Positions 1 through 8,651 of a stretch of 20,819 nt of DNA are shown here, piece by piece. Origin of the DNA: an uncultured Bacteroidales bacterium (GTDB lineage: Bacteria; Bacteroidota; Bacteroidia; Bacteroidales; UBA932). Below the pieces are notes generated by a model. That model saw only the letters and a list, made by a program, of their open reading frames with translations, was not told the origin of the DNA and ran no database searches. The position numbers and the translations under genes were made by a program. Position 1 is the first letter of the stretch. Each line of letters starts with the position of its first letter. The stretch is taken from the NCBI GenBank assembly GCA_934702165.1, contig CAKUYG010000016.1, positions 1 through 20,819 on the forward strand, in the 5' to 3' direction.

Positions 1-1169
1 TCATCCGGGAAAGCCAACCGGACGCATACATCATAAGCGGCGACGTCTACCATACCACCTCGCCCCAGACATCATCGCAGGAGATGCTGATGCGACACCT
101 TCTGAACGCCCACGAAGCCGCCCCGTCGATGAAGATCATAGTGACAGCCGGCAACCACGACAGCAGCCGGATAGAGATCACCGACCCGCTCTGGAATCTG
201 GTCGGCGTCTCCATGGTCGGCGCCATCAAGCGGGACATACTCGGAGGCGAGGACAAAGACAGCTACCATGAAGAACTCTTCCGCCGCCACATTTTCCATA
301 TCGGAGACGCCGGATACATCGTGGCCATCCCCCACTGCTATCCGGCCAACTTCCCTGCCGTGCAGGCCGGCCTCCCGCGCGAAGCGAGGATGAAGGCGTT
401 CATCTCACTGATGCTTCATGAAGTCGAAAGACGCAACCATGACGGTCTTCCGGTCGTGGTGATGGCCCATACGGCAGTAAGCCGCAGCGGCGGGGAAAAC
501 CCCGACACGCCTGGCCAGGACCTCGACATCATCGGCGGCATAGACATGATAAGCGCCGACACATTCGGCAGCGGCTACGACTACATAGCCCTCGGCCACA
601 TCCACTGCCCGCAGGACATATCCCCCAAGATACGCTACTGCGGCTCTCCACTCCCCATATCATTCGACGAAGACTTCAGCCACAGCGTCTCGCTCGTCAA
701 CATCGCCGCCCACGGAGACTTACCGCAAGTGGAGGCCATACCCATACGCAACTCCATGCCCGTCATCACGATACCAGAGCAGGACCGGGGCAGCAGCGTC
801 CGGTCGCTCAGCTGGGAAGATGCACGCAAGGCCTTTGAGAGCTTCGACCCCGACCTTGAGTGCTACGTCAGGCTCAATGTCACGGACGACGGCACCATCC
901 CGGTGGAAGCCAAAGACATAGCCGCCAAGATTCCGGAAAAATCCGGGCTCAAGGCAAAATTCTGCCTCATCAACAGGGTCAGGAATGACAGCGAAAAAAA
1001 CGGCACCTCTTCCCGGAGCACGAAGATCAGCACTGCGGAACTCGGGAAGATGACTCCCCTGTCCGTAGCCGAACTCTTCCTGAAAGAGACCGGAAAGGCA
1101 GATCTTGACCCTCAGATCCTCAACCTCCTCAAAGGAACCATCGCAGAAGTGGAAAAAGAACATAACTGA
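1..1169 (+). CDS. sbcD: SbcD, nuclease subunit of the SbcCD (Mre11-Rad50 type) complex, 5'-partial
   Basis: The open frame enters from the left edge (first full codon at 3), so the N-terminus is missing; an internal ATG at 84 is not the real start. Metallophosphoesterase motifs are visible in order: GDVYH (nt 39-53), GNHDS (nt 150-164), MAH in VMAHTAVS, and GHIH (nt 594-605), which supply the metal ligands of the Mre11/SbcD fold. About 388 codons remain, close to the usual family length, so only some 25-30 residues are lost. In this family SbcD is a Mn-dependent nuclease that, with the SbcC ATPase, cleaves hairpins and protein-blocked DNA ends in the cytoplasm. Its stop lies 4 nt before the sbcC start, which indicates one transcript. 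Confidence 0.96.
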   Translation, partial: IRESQPDAYIISGDVYHTTSPQTSSQEMLMRHLLNAHEAAPSMKIIVTAGNHDSSRIEITDPLWNLVGVSMVGAIKRDILGGEDKDSYHEELFRRHIFHIGDAGYIVAIPHCYPANFPAVQAGLPREARMKAFISLMLHEVERRNHDGLPVVVMAHTAVSRSGGENPDTPGQDLDIIGGIDMISADTFGSGYDYIALGHIHCPQDISPKIRYCGSPLPISFDEDFSHSVSLVNIAAHGDLPQVEAIPIRNSMPVITIPEQDRGSSVRSLSWEDARKAFESFDPDLECYVRLNVTDDGTIPVEAKDIAAKIPEKSGLKAKFCLINRVRNDSEKNGTSSRSTKISTAELGKMTPLSVAELFLKETGKADLDPQILNLLKGTIAEVEKEHN

Positions 1170-1173
1170 AGCC

Positions 1174-4100
1174 ATGAAAATCAAGAAACTGGAAATAAGC
1201 AACATAGCCTCCATAGCCAAGGCAAGCATAGACTTCACGGCACCTCCCCTGTCCGATGCCCCGGTATTCCTCATCTGTGGGCCGACAGGGAGCGGCAAAT
1301 CCACAATCCTGGACGCCATCTGCCTGGCCCTGTACGACAAGACCCCACGCCTGACAAACGGCAAACTGGTACAGGGGAACGCATACGAAGAGGGCAACCA
1401 GACCATCAACATCCAGTCAGTGAACCAATTGCTCAAAAAAGGAGAAAAAGAAGGCGGGGTATCTTTGCTCTTCGAGGGAGCGGACGGCTCAGACTACACC
1501 GCCGAATGGAAGTGCCGCGTAAACCGCAACGGCCGTCTTGAGAACGAGACCTGGAGCATCACTGACAGCACCGGCCACACCGACTCCAGCAAAGGCAACG
1601 CCCGCATGGACAGGATGGCCGAAATCATAGGACTGGACTACGATGAATTCTGCCGCACCACCATGCTTGCCCAGGGGCAGTTCACCCTGTTCCTCAAGGC
1701 CGAAGCCAAAGAAAAGTCAGACATCCTCGAGAAGATCACCGGCACGGAAATCTATGCCAAGATCGGAAGCCGCATACATCAGAAAGCCAAGGAAGCATAC
1801 GACACGCTCAAGGAAACCGAGATGGCGGTCAGCTCAGTCGAGCTGCTCTCAGACGACCAGCGGTCCGGATATCTGGAAGAAGAGTCGAAGATCAACGATG
1901 CCATATCCAAAGACAGCGCCGCCATCCAGCTCCTCGACAGCCTCCTGAAAGCCTTTGAGGGCATCGCCACGGCAAAAACAGCCATCAAGGCATCGGAAGA
2001 CGAACTCGACTCGGCGAGGTCAATGTTCACCACCCTCACAGGCGACCTTCTGTTCAGGAAAGACACGGCAGCGCAGAAAAGAGAGGAAGCGGAAACCCTC
2101 GCTGCAAACATAAAAATGCAAGAAGCCCATGCCGGCATGTTCGGGAATATCCAGGCCATCGAATCGCATTTGGAAAACATCACGGCGCAGAGGCGTACAA
2201 TACAGCAGCAGGAAGGGACACTCGCGGCAAGGGGAAAGGTACTGGACGCTGCCAAAGGGCATCTGTCTGAACTTGAAGCCGAGAAAGCCAAAGCACAGAA
2301 CACCCTTGACGAAAAGACAAACGCCGTAAAAGCCGCCGGGCAGGCCAAAGAAGCCCTCAATCCCGACGAGGTCGAAAAAGAAAGGCAATACCTCGACAAG
2401 ATGCTTGGCCTCATAGGCCAGGCCAGTACCGCCTATGCCACGATAAAACAGAAGGAGGAAGACCTCACTACAGCAATCTCAGACTACGCAGCAGCCGGCG
2501 AGGACATCAACGCCGCACGGACAGCCCTCGCAACCCTTGAGGGCAGGGCAAAGGAGGCGGACCGGGAATACCAGGAGGCCAGTACAGTCTACGAGAAACA
2601 GGCCCAGGTGCTCGACAAGGCCGCAGTCAGAATGCGCGAGTGGATCCGCAATACGCACAGCACGACCTGCCCCGTCTGCAACTCAAAGATATCCGGCCTC
2701 CCCACCGAGCAGCACGAACATGACCTTCTCAAACCCGTCAAAGACCACCTTGACAATAAGGAAAAAGAGAAAAAGGCAGCATACGAAGCCTTCACGCGCG
2801 CCCGCACCGAACTTTCAGCCAAAGAGGCCTCCCACGCCAGAGCAGGTGACAGGATCAGGCAGGCCGAACTCGACACTGCAAAACTCAAGGAAGACTTCAC
2901 CAGCAGGTTCTCCCGGCTCGGCATCAGCGGCAAGGAGGACAATCTCACGACACTCCTTGATTCCATCAAACTCTCGACCGACAAACGCAAGCAAGCCAAC
3001 GAGGACGCCATCGCCGCCATAAACGCGAAGCAGCGAGACCTGGACGCCGCAAACCACAACCTGGACAAATTCAGAAAAGAGGTCTTCGATCCCGCAGCGG
3101 CGGCCTGCAGCGACAAAGAGAAAGAAATCATGAAAGCCGAAGCGGAGATATCCAGAGCGCAGAGCCTCTTGGAGACGGCTCAGCGTTCAGAAGCACTCTC
3201 CCTCTCCGAAGCTGCAAAGCTCATATCCATCCCGGACTGGCAAAAAAAATGGGAAGAGGACCCGGCAGGCTTCATCTACACCATGAAGGAAAAAGCCAGA
3301 GCCTACAGAGAATGCGTTGATGCATATTCCAGGCTTGAGCAGGAGATCAAGGCTCTGGACGGCACAATAAAGTCCGCAGGCGAAGCCCATGACAGGATCC
3401 TCAGCGACAACCCTGACTTCATCCCGGAATCCGCCGCTATGGAGGAATTCCGAGGCGACCCCGTTTTCGAATGGGGTGTACTCGAGAGCAAAATCACATC
3501 AGCCCACAAAAACTTCGAGCAGGCAGACAGGGACAAGGCAGTCTGCGAGGAAACTCTCACGAAAGCGTTTGAGCAGGATGCATCTCTCCCGATAGACATT
3601 GATTCAATCCTGAGGCGAAAAACTGAAATCAACAAAGACATGATGAACCAATCCGCAAAACAGGGAGAAATAAAAAGCAAACTTGAAGACGATGAGCGCA
3701 AGCGCTCGGCTCTGAAGGACAAGATCAAAAAGCGCGACGCAGCAAGAACGGCAAATGCGCAGCTGACCACCCTGGACAGCCTCTTCGGCGGGGTCGACGG
3801 ATTCACCTTCAAGAAAATCGCCCAAAGCTACATCATGCAGGACATACTCGACCATGCCAACGCCTACCTGAGGAAAATCGCCCCGAGGTACGAGCTCACA
3901 GCACAGCCAGGTTCACTCGTCATACTGGTCAGAGACAACGAAGATGGCGGGGTCCGCTCGGGCAACACCCTCTCGGGTGGAGAAGGTTTCGTCATCTCCC
4001 TTTCGCTCGCCCTGGGTTTGTCGAGCCTTGCGGAAAACAGCATACACGTAGACACGGTCTTCATAGACGAGGGATTCGGAAACCTGAGCCAGGAATGGCT

Positions 4101-4257
4101 CAACAGCGTAATGGCGGCTCTGGAGAAACTCAACTCCACAAGCGGCCGTCATGTCGGTATCATATCCCACATAGAAGACCTGCAAAAAAGAATCCCGACC
4201 GTGATCGAAGTCAAGAAGACAGACGCGACCACGAGCGGGATCCTTATCCACGGCTGA
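1174..4257 (+). CDS. sbcC: SbcC, SMC-like ATPase subunit of SbcCD
   Basis: A 1027-residue Rad50/SbcC-type ATPase. The ATG at 1174 is chosen because the protein then begins MKIKKLEISNI, the usual start of the family; an upstream in-frame ATG at 1105 lies inside sbcD. Walker A GPTGSGKST is at residues 36-44. Long charged, Ala/Glu/Lys-rich coiled coils flank a zinc hook CPVC at residues 499-502. The ABC signature LSGGE is at about 933-937, and the Walker B FIDEGFG has its catalytic D965/E966 pair. The hook cysteines dimerise two SbcC arms around Zn, and ATP binding gates SbcD nuclease access. The two-gene sbcDC order with 4-nt spacing is typical. No odd features seen. Confidence 0.97.
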   Translation: MKIKKLEISNIASIAKASIDFTAPPLSDAPVFLICGPTGSGKSTILDAICLALYDKTPRLTNGKLVQGNAYEEGNQTINIQSVNQLLKKGEKEGGVSLLFEGADGSDYTAEWKCRVNRNGRLENETWSITDSTGHTDSSKGNARMDRMAEIIGLDYDEFCRTTMLAQGQFTLFLKAEAKEKSDILEKITGTEIYAKIGSRIHQKAKEAYDTLKETEMAVSSVELLSDDQRSGYLEEESKINDAISKDSAAIQLLDSLLKAFEGIATAKTAIKASEDELDSARSMFTTLTGDLLFRKDTAAQKREEAETLAANIKMQEAHAGMFGNIQAIESHLENITAQRRTIQQQEGTLAARGKVLDAAKGHLSELEAEKAKAQNTLDEKTNAVKAAGQAKEALNPDEVEKERQYLDKMLGLIGQASTAYATIKQKEEDLTTAISDYAAAGEDINAARTALATLEGRAKEADREYQEASTVYEKQAQVLDKAAVRMREWIRNTHSTTCPVCNSKISGLPTEQHEHDLLKPVKDHLDNKEKEKKAAYEAFTRARTELSAKEASHARAGDRIRQAELDTAKLKEDFTSRFSRLGISGKEDNLTTLLDSIKLSTDKRKQANEDAIAAINAKQRDLDAANHNLDKFRKEVFDPAAAACSDKEKEIMKAEAEISRAQSLLETAQRSEALSLSEAAKLISIPDWQKKWEEDPAGFIYTMKEKARAYRECVDAYSRLEQEIKALDGTIKSAGEAHDRILSDNPDFIPESAAMEEFRGDPVFEWGVLESKITSAHKNFEQADRDKAVCEETLTKAFEQDASLPIDIDSILRRKTEINKDMMNQSAKQGEIKSKLEDDERKRSALKDKIKKRDAARTANAQLTTLDSLFGGVDGFTFKKIAQSYIMQDILDHANAYLRKIAPRYELTAQPGSLVILVRDNEDGGVRSGNTLSGGEGFVISLSLALGLSSLAENSIHVDTVFIDEGFGNLSQEWLNSVMAALEKLNSTSGRHVGIISHIEDLQKRIPTVIEVKKTDATTSGILIHG

Positions 4258-4291
4258 AACTGCCGTTAAAATCTTTCGAAATCTTCTAAAT

Positions 4292-4336
4292 CGACCACTC
4301 TCCGGAAGACCGGCAGAGAGGCTCGTCGGGACTTTT
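4292..4336 (+). terminator. Possible sbcDC terminator or 3' hairpin
   Basis: Downstream of the sbcC stop, CTCT+CCGG (4298-4305) can pair with CCGG+AGAG (4310-4318) around an AAGA tetraloop, with one bulged C. An outer CGAC/GTCG helix (4292-4295 with 4325-4328) is followed by TTTT at 4333-4336. The T run is short and not adjacent to the inner stem, so this is only a weak intrinsic-terminator candidate. Confidence 0.3.
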
Positions 4337-4363
4337 CGTTGTTATCGAAAACATCGTTCAAAA

Positions 4364-4915
4364 CTATATTTTCAATTGTCTTATAATGCTTTGAATATTC
4401 TCCAGAAACATAGCTCCGTGCCCTCCATCCATCTGGACATGATGAAACTGGAAAGAGACAGGAAGGGTTGTCTTGAAGAAGCCCTTGCGATAACGCCCCC
4501 ACAACACCATCGGGTTGTTGAAACCTTTGGCATATTGGTTGACTATGCAGTCCAGCTCTGTCTGCACCATCGCCGATGTTCCTATAACCATCATCTCACT
4601 GTCCAGACAAAGGTTTTCACATTGCAATGCGGCCTTTCCCGTAATGGAACGGTAGTCGCTGTTGAACAGTTGCAGATCATCGCTATACGGAATATTGCAA
4701 TAGTTGATGCCCCCTTTGCGATTTACAACGACAGGGCCGACCGCAATACGATCGAAGCGGAACATCCCGTCTTCAACAGGCAGGTCAAAGAATTCCGGAA
4801 TCCCTGATGCAGCTTTCCCGATGCACCAACACATAAGACTGTTGAAAGAAATGCCTCGACGCTTGCTGAGCCGCATTCTCACGTCACAAAGGTACGGACA
4901 AACATTGAAAAGCAA
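4364..4915 (-). pseudogene. 5'-truncated chloramphenicol-acetyltransferase-like (CatA family) gene
   Basis: The frame encodes 183 residues and can only start at a TTG (4915), directly after an in-frame TGA two codons upstream. It ends with QFHHVQMDGGHG followed by MFLENIQ, matching the HHxxxDG catalytic-histidine motif and the C-terminal helix of type A chloramphenicol acetyltransferases. RGISFNSLM near the start matches the CAT segment that follows the N-terminal beta strands. Intact family members are about 205-220 residues and begin with a conserved Arg-Lys-x-His-Phe-type helix. That part is missing here, and no frame upstream encodes it recognisably. The region is AT-richer than its neighbours. 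It is probably a decayed or 5'-deleted acquired gene; a short functional O-acetyltransferase is possible but unlikely. Nothing shows that it gives drug resistance. Confidence 0.65.
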
Positions 4916-5033
4916 GTTTCAGCAAGCCCCTATGCACATGTCCATATTGTCTACATCGATCATTCTAACAACCAATACATTAAACAAGGCGATCTGTCCA
5001 TGCAGACAAAGAACGGAGAATAGGATCAGCCCG

Positions 5034-5041
5034 TAAATTTG
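5034..5041 (+). promoter_or_regulatory. Candidate -7 box upstream of the membrane-protein gene
   Basis: TAAATTTG fits the Bacteroides -7 consensus TAnnTTTG and lies 28 nt before the ATG at 5070. No clear TTTG -33 element is seen 19-21 bp upstream, so support is limited. Confidence 0.35.
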
Positions 5042-5069
5042 CACTCACTATAAGATATTAAAAAATGAT

Positions 5070-5543
5070 ATGAGAAAATTGGTTTTATCGGGAGCGATTC
5101 TGCATTTCGTGATCGGCGCGGGGCATCTGGCCTGCTTGTTTTGTCTGGAGACGGTATTCCGTATCTATGGGATAAACGGGATAATGGACGAGATTGCCAC
5201 ACATGGGGCGGCCCTGCCATATTTGATAACGGTCTGCATCGCAATGGCGTTTTTTCTCGCCGGAAGTTACGGGCTTTCTGTTTTAGGGCTCATTCATCGG
5301 CTTCCGCTCCAAAAGGCCGCAGTCATCACTATGCTGATTGTCTTCTTCGGGCGGACAATCTGGGGCGTAACGATGCTGGCCGAGAATTTTTCATGGCTTG
5401 AAATGTCATCAACAGGTGTCGCGTTTCTGCTTGGAGCTTTCTATATTCCTTGTCTGAGCATTATTCGGAAAGAAGACGAAAAACGCCGCCTGTTCAACAC
5501 AAATGTATCGCAGGCGGCAACAAAAAACCATGTTCAACGGTAA
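5070..5543 (+). CDS. Four-helix integral membrane protein, function unknown
   Basis: A 157-residue hydrophobic protein with about four predicted membrane spans (residues 5-27, 49-71, 82-104 and 113-133) and a short basic, hydrophilic C-terminal tail (KEDEKRRL). The first span contains the run GAGHLACLF followed by ETVFRIYGI. This looks like a small conserved membrane-protein family, but I cannot name a function. The ATG at 5070 follows an A-rich leader, as usual in Bacteroidota. It is monocistronic: its stop is 4 nt from the stop of the convergent nuclease gene, and its AT-rich composition resembles the preceding CAT-like remnant. No catalytic motif is visible. Confidence 0.8.
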   Translation: MRKLVLSGAILHFVIGAGHLACLFCLETVFRIYGINGIMDEIATHGAALPYLITVCIAMAFFLAGSYGLSVLGLIHRLPLQKAAVITMLIVFFGRTIWGVTMLAENFSWLEMSSTGVAFLLGAFYIPCLSIIRKEDEKRRLFNTNVSQAATKNHVQR

Positions 5544-5547
5544 AAAA

Positions 5548-6339
5548 CTACCGGAAAATATCATTCAGCACTGAAGCGAGGCGGAGGCCGGCACGCAGGA
5601 GCTGGTTTTCAATCACCGGAGCCCACTCACTCACATAATCATAGGACAGTTTGGAACCTACAGGGGTCTCGTCGTAGACTCTCTTGCAGATCTCGTACGT
5701 TTCCTTAGCCCATGACTCCGGAGTCCCTTCAGCGAGTTCCCGATCAACTTCCTTGCTGTTGGTGTCGATCTGCTCGACCCACTCGGTATACGTCCATTTG
5801 TGGGCGCTCTCGATGATCGATGAATCCCAGATGGAATGCAGGTTGGTGCCGTTGCCGAAATACTGCACCTGCCATCTGTTGCCGCCGCGGTCGGACTTAT
5901 GCCCCATGTGCATCGGGCAATGCAGATCCCCCATCAGATGGACCAGAAACTTCAGTGAAAGCACCTGCTCATCACGGCTCAGCTTTCCGCTTTTCAATGC
6001 AGCAATCTGCTCATTGACAGCACGGATGACATCCCCGTTCTCGTTTAGAGCCGCGCTTTCAAAAGTTTCGTCAGCATCGATGTTCTTGTAGTGCCATGTG
6101 CTTGTATAGCTGTATTCGGGGGTATGGCTGGCGTTGTCCATCCAGTTTGCCCAATAAATGATTGATTTCCCGTCCAGAAGTTCTGTAATCTTCTTTTCCG
6201 CTTTCTTCGTGAGGTGCTTCTGTGCCACGGCACAAGTCACGTCATGACCTTTCTGTCCCCAAGAATAACCGTTGACAGACAACGCGAGAAGACCTGCCCC
6301 CAGGCAGATCATCTTCAAAAAACTGCTTATCCTTTCCAT
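5548..6339 (-). CDS. Secreted S1/P1-type zinc nuclease
   Basis: A 263-residue protein. The ATG at 6339 (MERISSFLKM) gives a normal signal peptide that would be cut after S26, leaving Trp27 as the mature N-terminus. This is diagnostic, because the N-terminal Trp is a zinc ligand in S1/P1 nucleases. All nine expected ligands can be placed: W27, H32, D68, H83, H134, D138, H144, H168 and D172, with spacings like those of nuclease P1 (W-x4-H, H-x3-D, H-x3-D). The family hydrolyses single-stranded DNA/RNA and 3'-nucleotides, here outside the cytoplasm, probably to scavenge phosphate or nucleosides. A further in-frame ATG 57 nt upstream adds a charged stretch before the signal and is rejected. It is transcribed toward the membrane-protein gene (stops 4 nt apart). 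Trimeric Zn phospholipase C is a relative, but the ligand pattern and length fit S1/P1. Confidence 0.93.
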   Translation of the reverse strand: MERISSFLKMICLGAGLLALSVNGYSWGQKGHDVTCAVAQKHLTKKAEKKITELLDGKSIIYWANWMDNASHTPEYSYTSTWHYKNIDADETFESAALNENGDVIRAVNEQIAALKSGKLSRDEQVLSLKFLVHLMGDLHCPMHMGHKSDRGGNRWQVQYFGNGTNLHSIWDSSIIESAHKWTYTEWVEQIDTNSKEVDRELAEGTPESWAKETYEICKRVYDETPVGSKLSYDYVSEWAPVIENQLLRAGLRLASVLNDIFR

Positions 6340-6400
6340 GTCTGCAAAGATGCACAATTTTTTTCGCTTGCATACCTTTTTTGTCGCACCAGGCACACAG

Positions 6401-6430
6401 AAAAAAGGGGCCGGCCAAAGTCAGCCAGCC
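6401..6430 (-). terminator. Intrinsic terminator of the GH127 gene
   Basis: On the minus strand GGCTGGC (6430-6424) can pair with GCCGGCC (6415-6409), with one G-T pair and an 8-nt loop, and is followed by six T (6406-6401). It lies 24 nt after the GH127 stop and separates that gene from the downstream nuclease. Confidence 0.75.
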
Positions 6431-6453
6431 TCTTAAGCAATCAAAATACTGAA

Positions 6454-8442
6454 TCAGTTCTTTGCAGGCTTGACGGCACCAAGGCTCTGAGGAAGCCATA
6501 CGGACATCTCCCCGTCGCCGCGGTGAGCCCAAGCATAATACGGGATCATAGACACCTCCACCTCCCTTGTCTGGAGCCGGCCCTTGTCATCATAGTACAG
6601 AGACTGGCCGGAAGTCTTGATCATGTCGATGCCGTTGAGCATCTCAGGCTTTTTCTCGACCCTCAGCTCAGGATTTTCAGGCAGGAGGAGACTCTGCATC
6701 CGGAAATCATTGTCGGGCCATTCAGCACAATATACAAGCGGTCCGCGCTCCACGGCGATCCTGCCCCTGTCGGCCCCCACCAACGGGTTGGCCTTCACGA
6801 TGCGCGGCTCCATGTCGAACTCGATATCGACCTTGTCACCCTTCTTCCAGGTCCGGTCGATGCAGAGGTAACCGTTGTCCATCTTCTTCTCCACTTCGAC
6901 CCCGTTCACCTTGACGGTGAATCCGGACTTGGCATTATCGGCGAAACTGTACAGGTCGCTCGGAACAACCTCGTCCTGCAGCCATCCGGGGATTCGGAGC
7001 CTGAGGGTGAACTGCTGCTTCCTGCGCGGTGCGACCTCAACCTGCATCTGTCCGTCCCACGGATAGTTTCCCGTCTGGGTGAGGGCCACCTTCTTGCCGC
7101 CCACTTCAATCTCCGCCTTGTTGCTCATGTAGAGGTTGACATAAACATTGTTGTCTTTCACGGCATATAGGTATCCCGGCAGTGAAGGAATGAAACGGCT
7201 GAGGTTGGAAGGGCAGCAGGCGCAGCCGAACCAAGGCTGGCGGTGGGCCGCACCCTGGCTGAACTTGTACTCGCCGTCAGACTCCAGAGGATTAGGGTAG
7301 AAGAAAGTGCCGCCGTCCATTGACACGCCTGAAATCAGGCCATTGTAAAGAGTACGCTCCAGCACGTCGTAGTACTTGGACTCACCGTGCAGGAGGAAGA
7401 GGCGGTGGTTCCAGTAGACGTTGGCGATGGCCGCACAGGTCTCGCAGTAGGCGGTCAGGTTCGGGAGTTCGTAGTTGTCGCCGAAAGCTTCCCCGTCATG
7501 GCGTGCTCCCAGACCTCCGGTGAGGTAGAGTTTCTTGCCGGTCACGTTGTCCCAGATCCTGTCGATTGCATCGATATAGGCCCTGTCCCCGGTGAGGGCG
7601 GCCACATCGGCCATGCCGGAGTACATGTACAGGGCGCGCACGGCATGGCCCACGGCCTCGTCCTGCTCAAGCACAGGCTTGTGGGACTGGCTGTACTCCC
7701 GTTTCAGCTCGGTCTTGCCCCTGTTTTCAAGGAAGAATTCGGCGAGGTCGAGATATTTCTTGTCATGTGTGACAAGGTAGAGCTTGGCCAGGGCCATCTC
7801 GGCGATCTGGTGACCCGGCACTTTCACCTGCTGGCCGGGGCCGTTGCCGATTTCGCGCGCTACGCAGTCAGCATATTTGATGGCGATGTCAAGGAAGTTG
7901 CGCTTTCCTGTGGCCTGATAATAGGCCACAGCTCCCTCGACCATGTGCCCGAGGTTGTAGAATTCGTGGCTGAGCTCCTCCACCTTCTCCCAGCGCTTGC
8001 TGCCCATCCACTCATGCGGATGCTCAGGATTTCTGGTGCGGAAGGTGTTGAGGTAGCCGTCAGGCTCCTGTGCGGCGGCCACTATGACAAGCACGCTGTC
8101 GATGTACTGTTCCAGTTTCTTGTCAGGATGGGTCTGCAGGGAGTATGCAGCGCCTTCTATCGTCTTGTAGACATCCGTGTCGTCAAAAGAGAGTCCGGAC
8201 ACATCGTTGTCCGCGCTCGGATGCGCCGCCATCACGAAGTTCTTGTACCTTCCGGTCTCTTCGCATTTGCTGAATGCCAGAGGGATGGTCACCTCGCGGC
8301 TGGCCTTGAGCCTCTGCCCCCAGAAGTTGTCCGTCACCTTCACAGAAGTGAAAGGCACGGGGGTTATCGGGTATTCTTGCGCAGTCGCGGTTGCTGTCGC
8401 TGACACGGTGGCAAACGTAAGGAATAATGCTTTAAAGTTCAT
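6454..8442 (-). CDS. GH127 beta-L-arabinofuranosidase, secreted
   Basis: A 662-residue glycoside hydrolase with a signal peptide ending in an Ala/Thr-rich stretch (about residue 22, before QEYPITP). The ATG at 8442 is chosen because it follows an A-rich leader and starts the signal peptide. The longer in-frame extension to 8553 overlaps a SusD remnant read in another frame and is not real. The (alpha/alpha)6 domain carries the GH127 active-site set. By spacing to Bifidobacterium HypBA1 (E322, E338, C340, C417, C418), the residues are E318, E334 and C336 in CETC, and C409-C410 in GCACCPSN, with C409 as the expected nucleophile in a Zn-thiolate site. A beta-sandwich follows. The family removes beta-L-arabinofuranosyl units from plant arabinans or hydroxyproline-linked glycans. 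It sits 13 nt downstream of a susD tail, so it was probably the next gene of a polysaccharide utilization locus. Confidence 0.95.
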   Translation of the reverse strand: MNFKALFLTFATVSATATATAQEYPITPVPFTSVKVTDNFWGQRLKASREVTIPLAFSKCEETGRYKNFVMAAHPSADNDVSGLSFDDTDVYKTIEGAAYSLQTHPDKKLEQYIDSVLVIVAAAQEPDGYLNTFRTRNPEHPHEWMGSKRWEKVEELSHEFYNLGHMVEGAVAYYQATGKRNFLDIAIKYADCVAREIGNGPGQQVKVPGHQIAEMALAKLYLVTHDKKYLDLAEFFLENRGKTELKREYSQSHKPVLEQDEAVGHAVRALYMYSGMADVAALTGDRAYIDAIDRIWDNVTGKKLYLTGGLGARHDGEAFGDNYELPNLTAYCETCAAIANVYWNHRLFLLHGESKYYDVLERTLYNGLISGVSMDGGTFFYPNPLESDGEYKFSQGAAHRQPWFGCACCPSNLSRFIPSLPGYLYAVKDNNVYVNLYMSNKAEIEVGGKKVALTQTGNYPWDGQMQVEVAPRRKQQFTLRLRIPGWLQDEVVPSDLYSFADNAKSGFTVKVNGVEVEKKMDNGYLCIDRTWKKGDKVDIEFDMEPRIVKANPLVGADRGRIAVERGPLVYCAEWPDNDFRMQSLLLPENPELRVEKKPEMLNGIDMIKTSGQSLYYDDKGRLQTREVEVSMIPYYAWAHRGDGEMSVWLPQSLGAVKPAKN

Positions 8443-8455
8443 TTTTTTAGTGTTA

Positions 8456-8575
8456 TTATTTAGTGTATCCATCGTTCTGCTTGAGTTTCTTGTTCTTCTC
8501 CCTCTGGCTTCTCGGGATCGGAAGCAGGGCGCGGTAAGCCTCATTTGTGGCATCGTGGGAAAACCATATACTTTT
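8456..8575 (-). pseudogene. C-terminal remnant of a SusD/RagB-family protein
   Basis: Minus-strand codons from 8575 to the TAA at 8458-8456 read KSIWFSHDATNEAYRALL and continue PIPRSQREKNKKLKQNDGY, then stop. The closing pattern P-[IFL]-P-x-x-E/Q ... L-x-Q-N-x-G-[YW] is the hallmark end of SusD-family starch/glycan-binding lipoproteins, which are normally about 500-600 residues long. Upstream the frame hits two consecutive TGA codons (8581-8576), and no other frame continues the homology before the terminator at 8652-8678. The rest of susD, and any susC, are therefore gone. The fragment ends 13 nt before the GH127 start, the usual spacing inside a PUL operon. It is too short to encode a working protein. 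Confidence 0.85.
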
Positions 8576-8602
8576 TCATCAGTTCCAGCGTCATCAACGT
8601 GG

Positions 8603-8633
8603 CTAATTTATAAATAAATCCGGAAACGGCAAC
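8603..8633 (-). promoter_or_regulatory. Weak promoter candidate upstream of the SusD relic and GH127
   Basis: On the minus strand GTTG (8633-8630), a 19-bp spacer and TAAATTAG (8610-8603) resemble TTTG-N19-21-TAnnTTTG with one mismatch in each element. It is the only promoter-like pattern between the upstream terminator and the GH127 start, and could have replaced the lost PUL promoter. Confidence 0.2.
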
Positions 8634-8651
8634 ACCTGTGCAATACAGAAA

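Noticed and set aside
1105..1173. Earlier ATG for sbcC inside sbcD
   Set aside because: The upstream residues are not SbcC-like; the protein family begins at MKIKKLEISNI (1174).
4376..4807. 143-residue plus-strand open frame
   Set aside because: It lies opposite the CatA-like frame, whose minus-strand product carries the HHxxxDG motif; the plus-strand product shows no domain.
4258..5543. Insertion sequence or integron carrying the CatA-like remnant
   Set aside because: No transposase, integrase, terminal inverted repeats or target duplications could be found by eye.
5548..6339. Zinc-dependent phospholipase C instead of S1/P1 nuclease
   Set aside because: The families are related, but the length, mature Trp27 and ligand spacing follow nuclease P1 closely.
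6340..6400. CATCTTTG as a promoter box for the S1/P1 gene
   Set aside because: It mismatches the consensus at the first base and lies only 4 nt before the ATG, which would make the transcript leaderless.
8443..8553. N-terminal extension of the GH127 reading frame by up to 37 residues
   Set aside because: The extension covers a SusD C-terminus encoded in another frame, and the ATG at 8442 follows an A-rich leader and begins a proper signal peptide.
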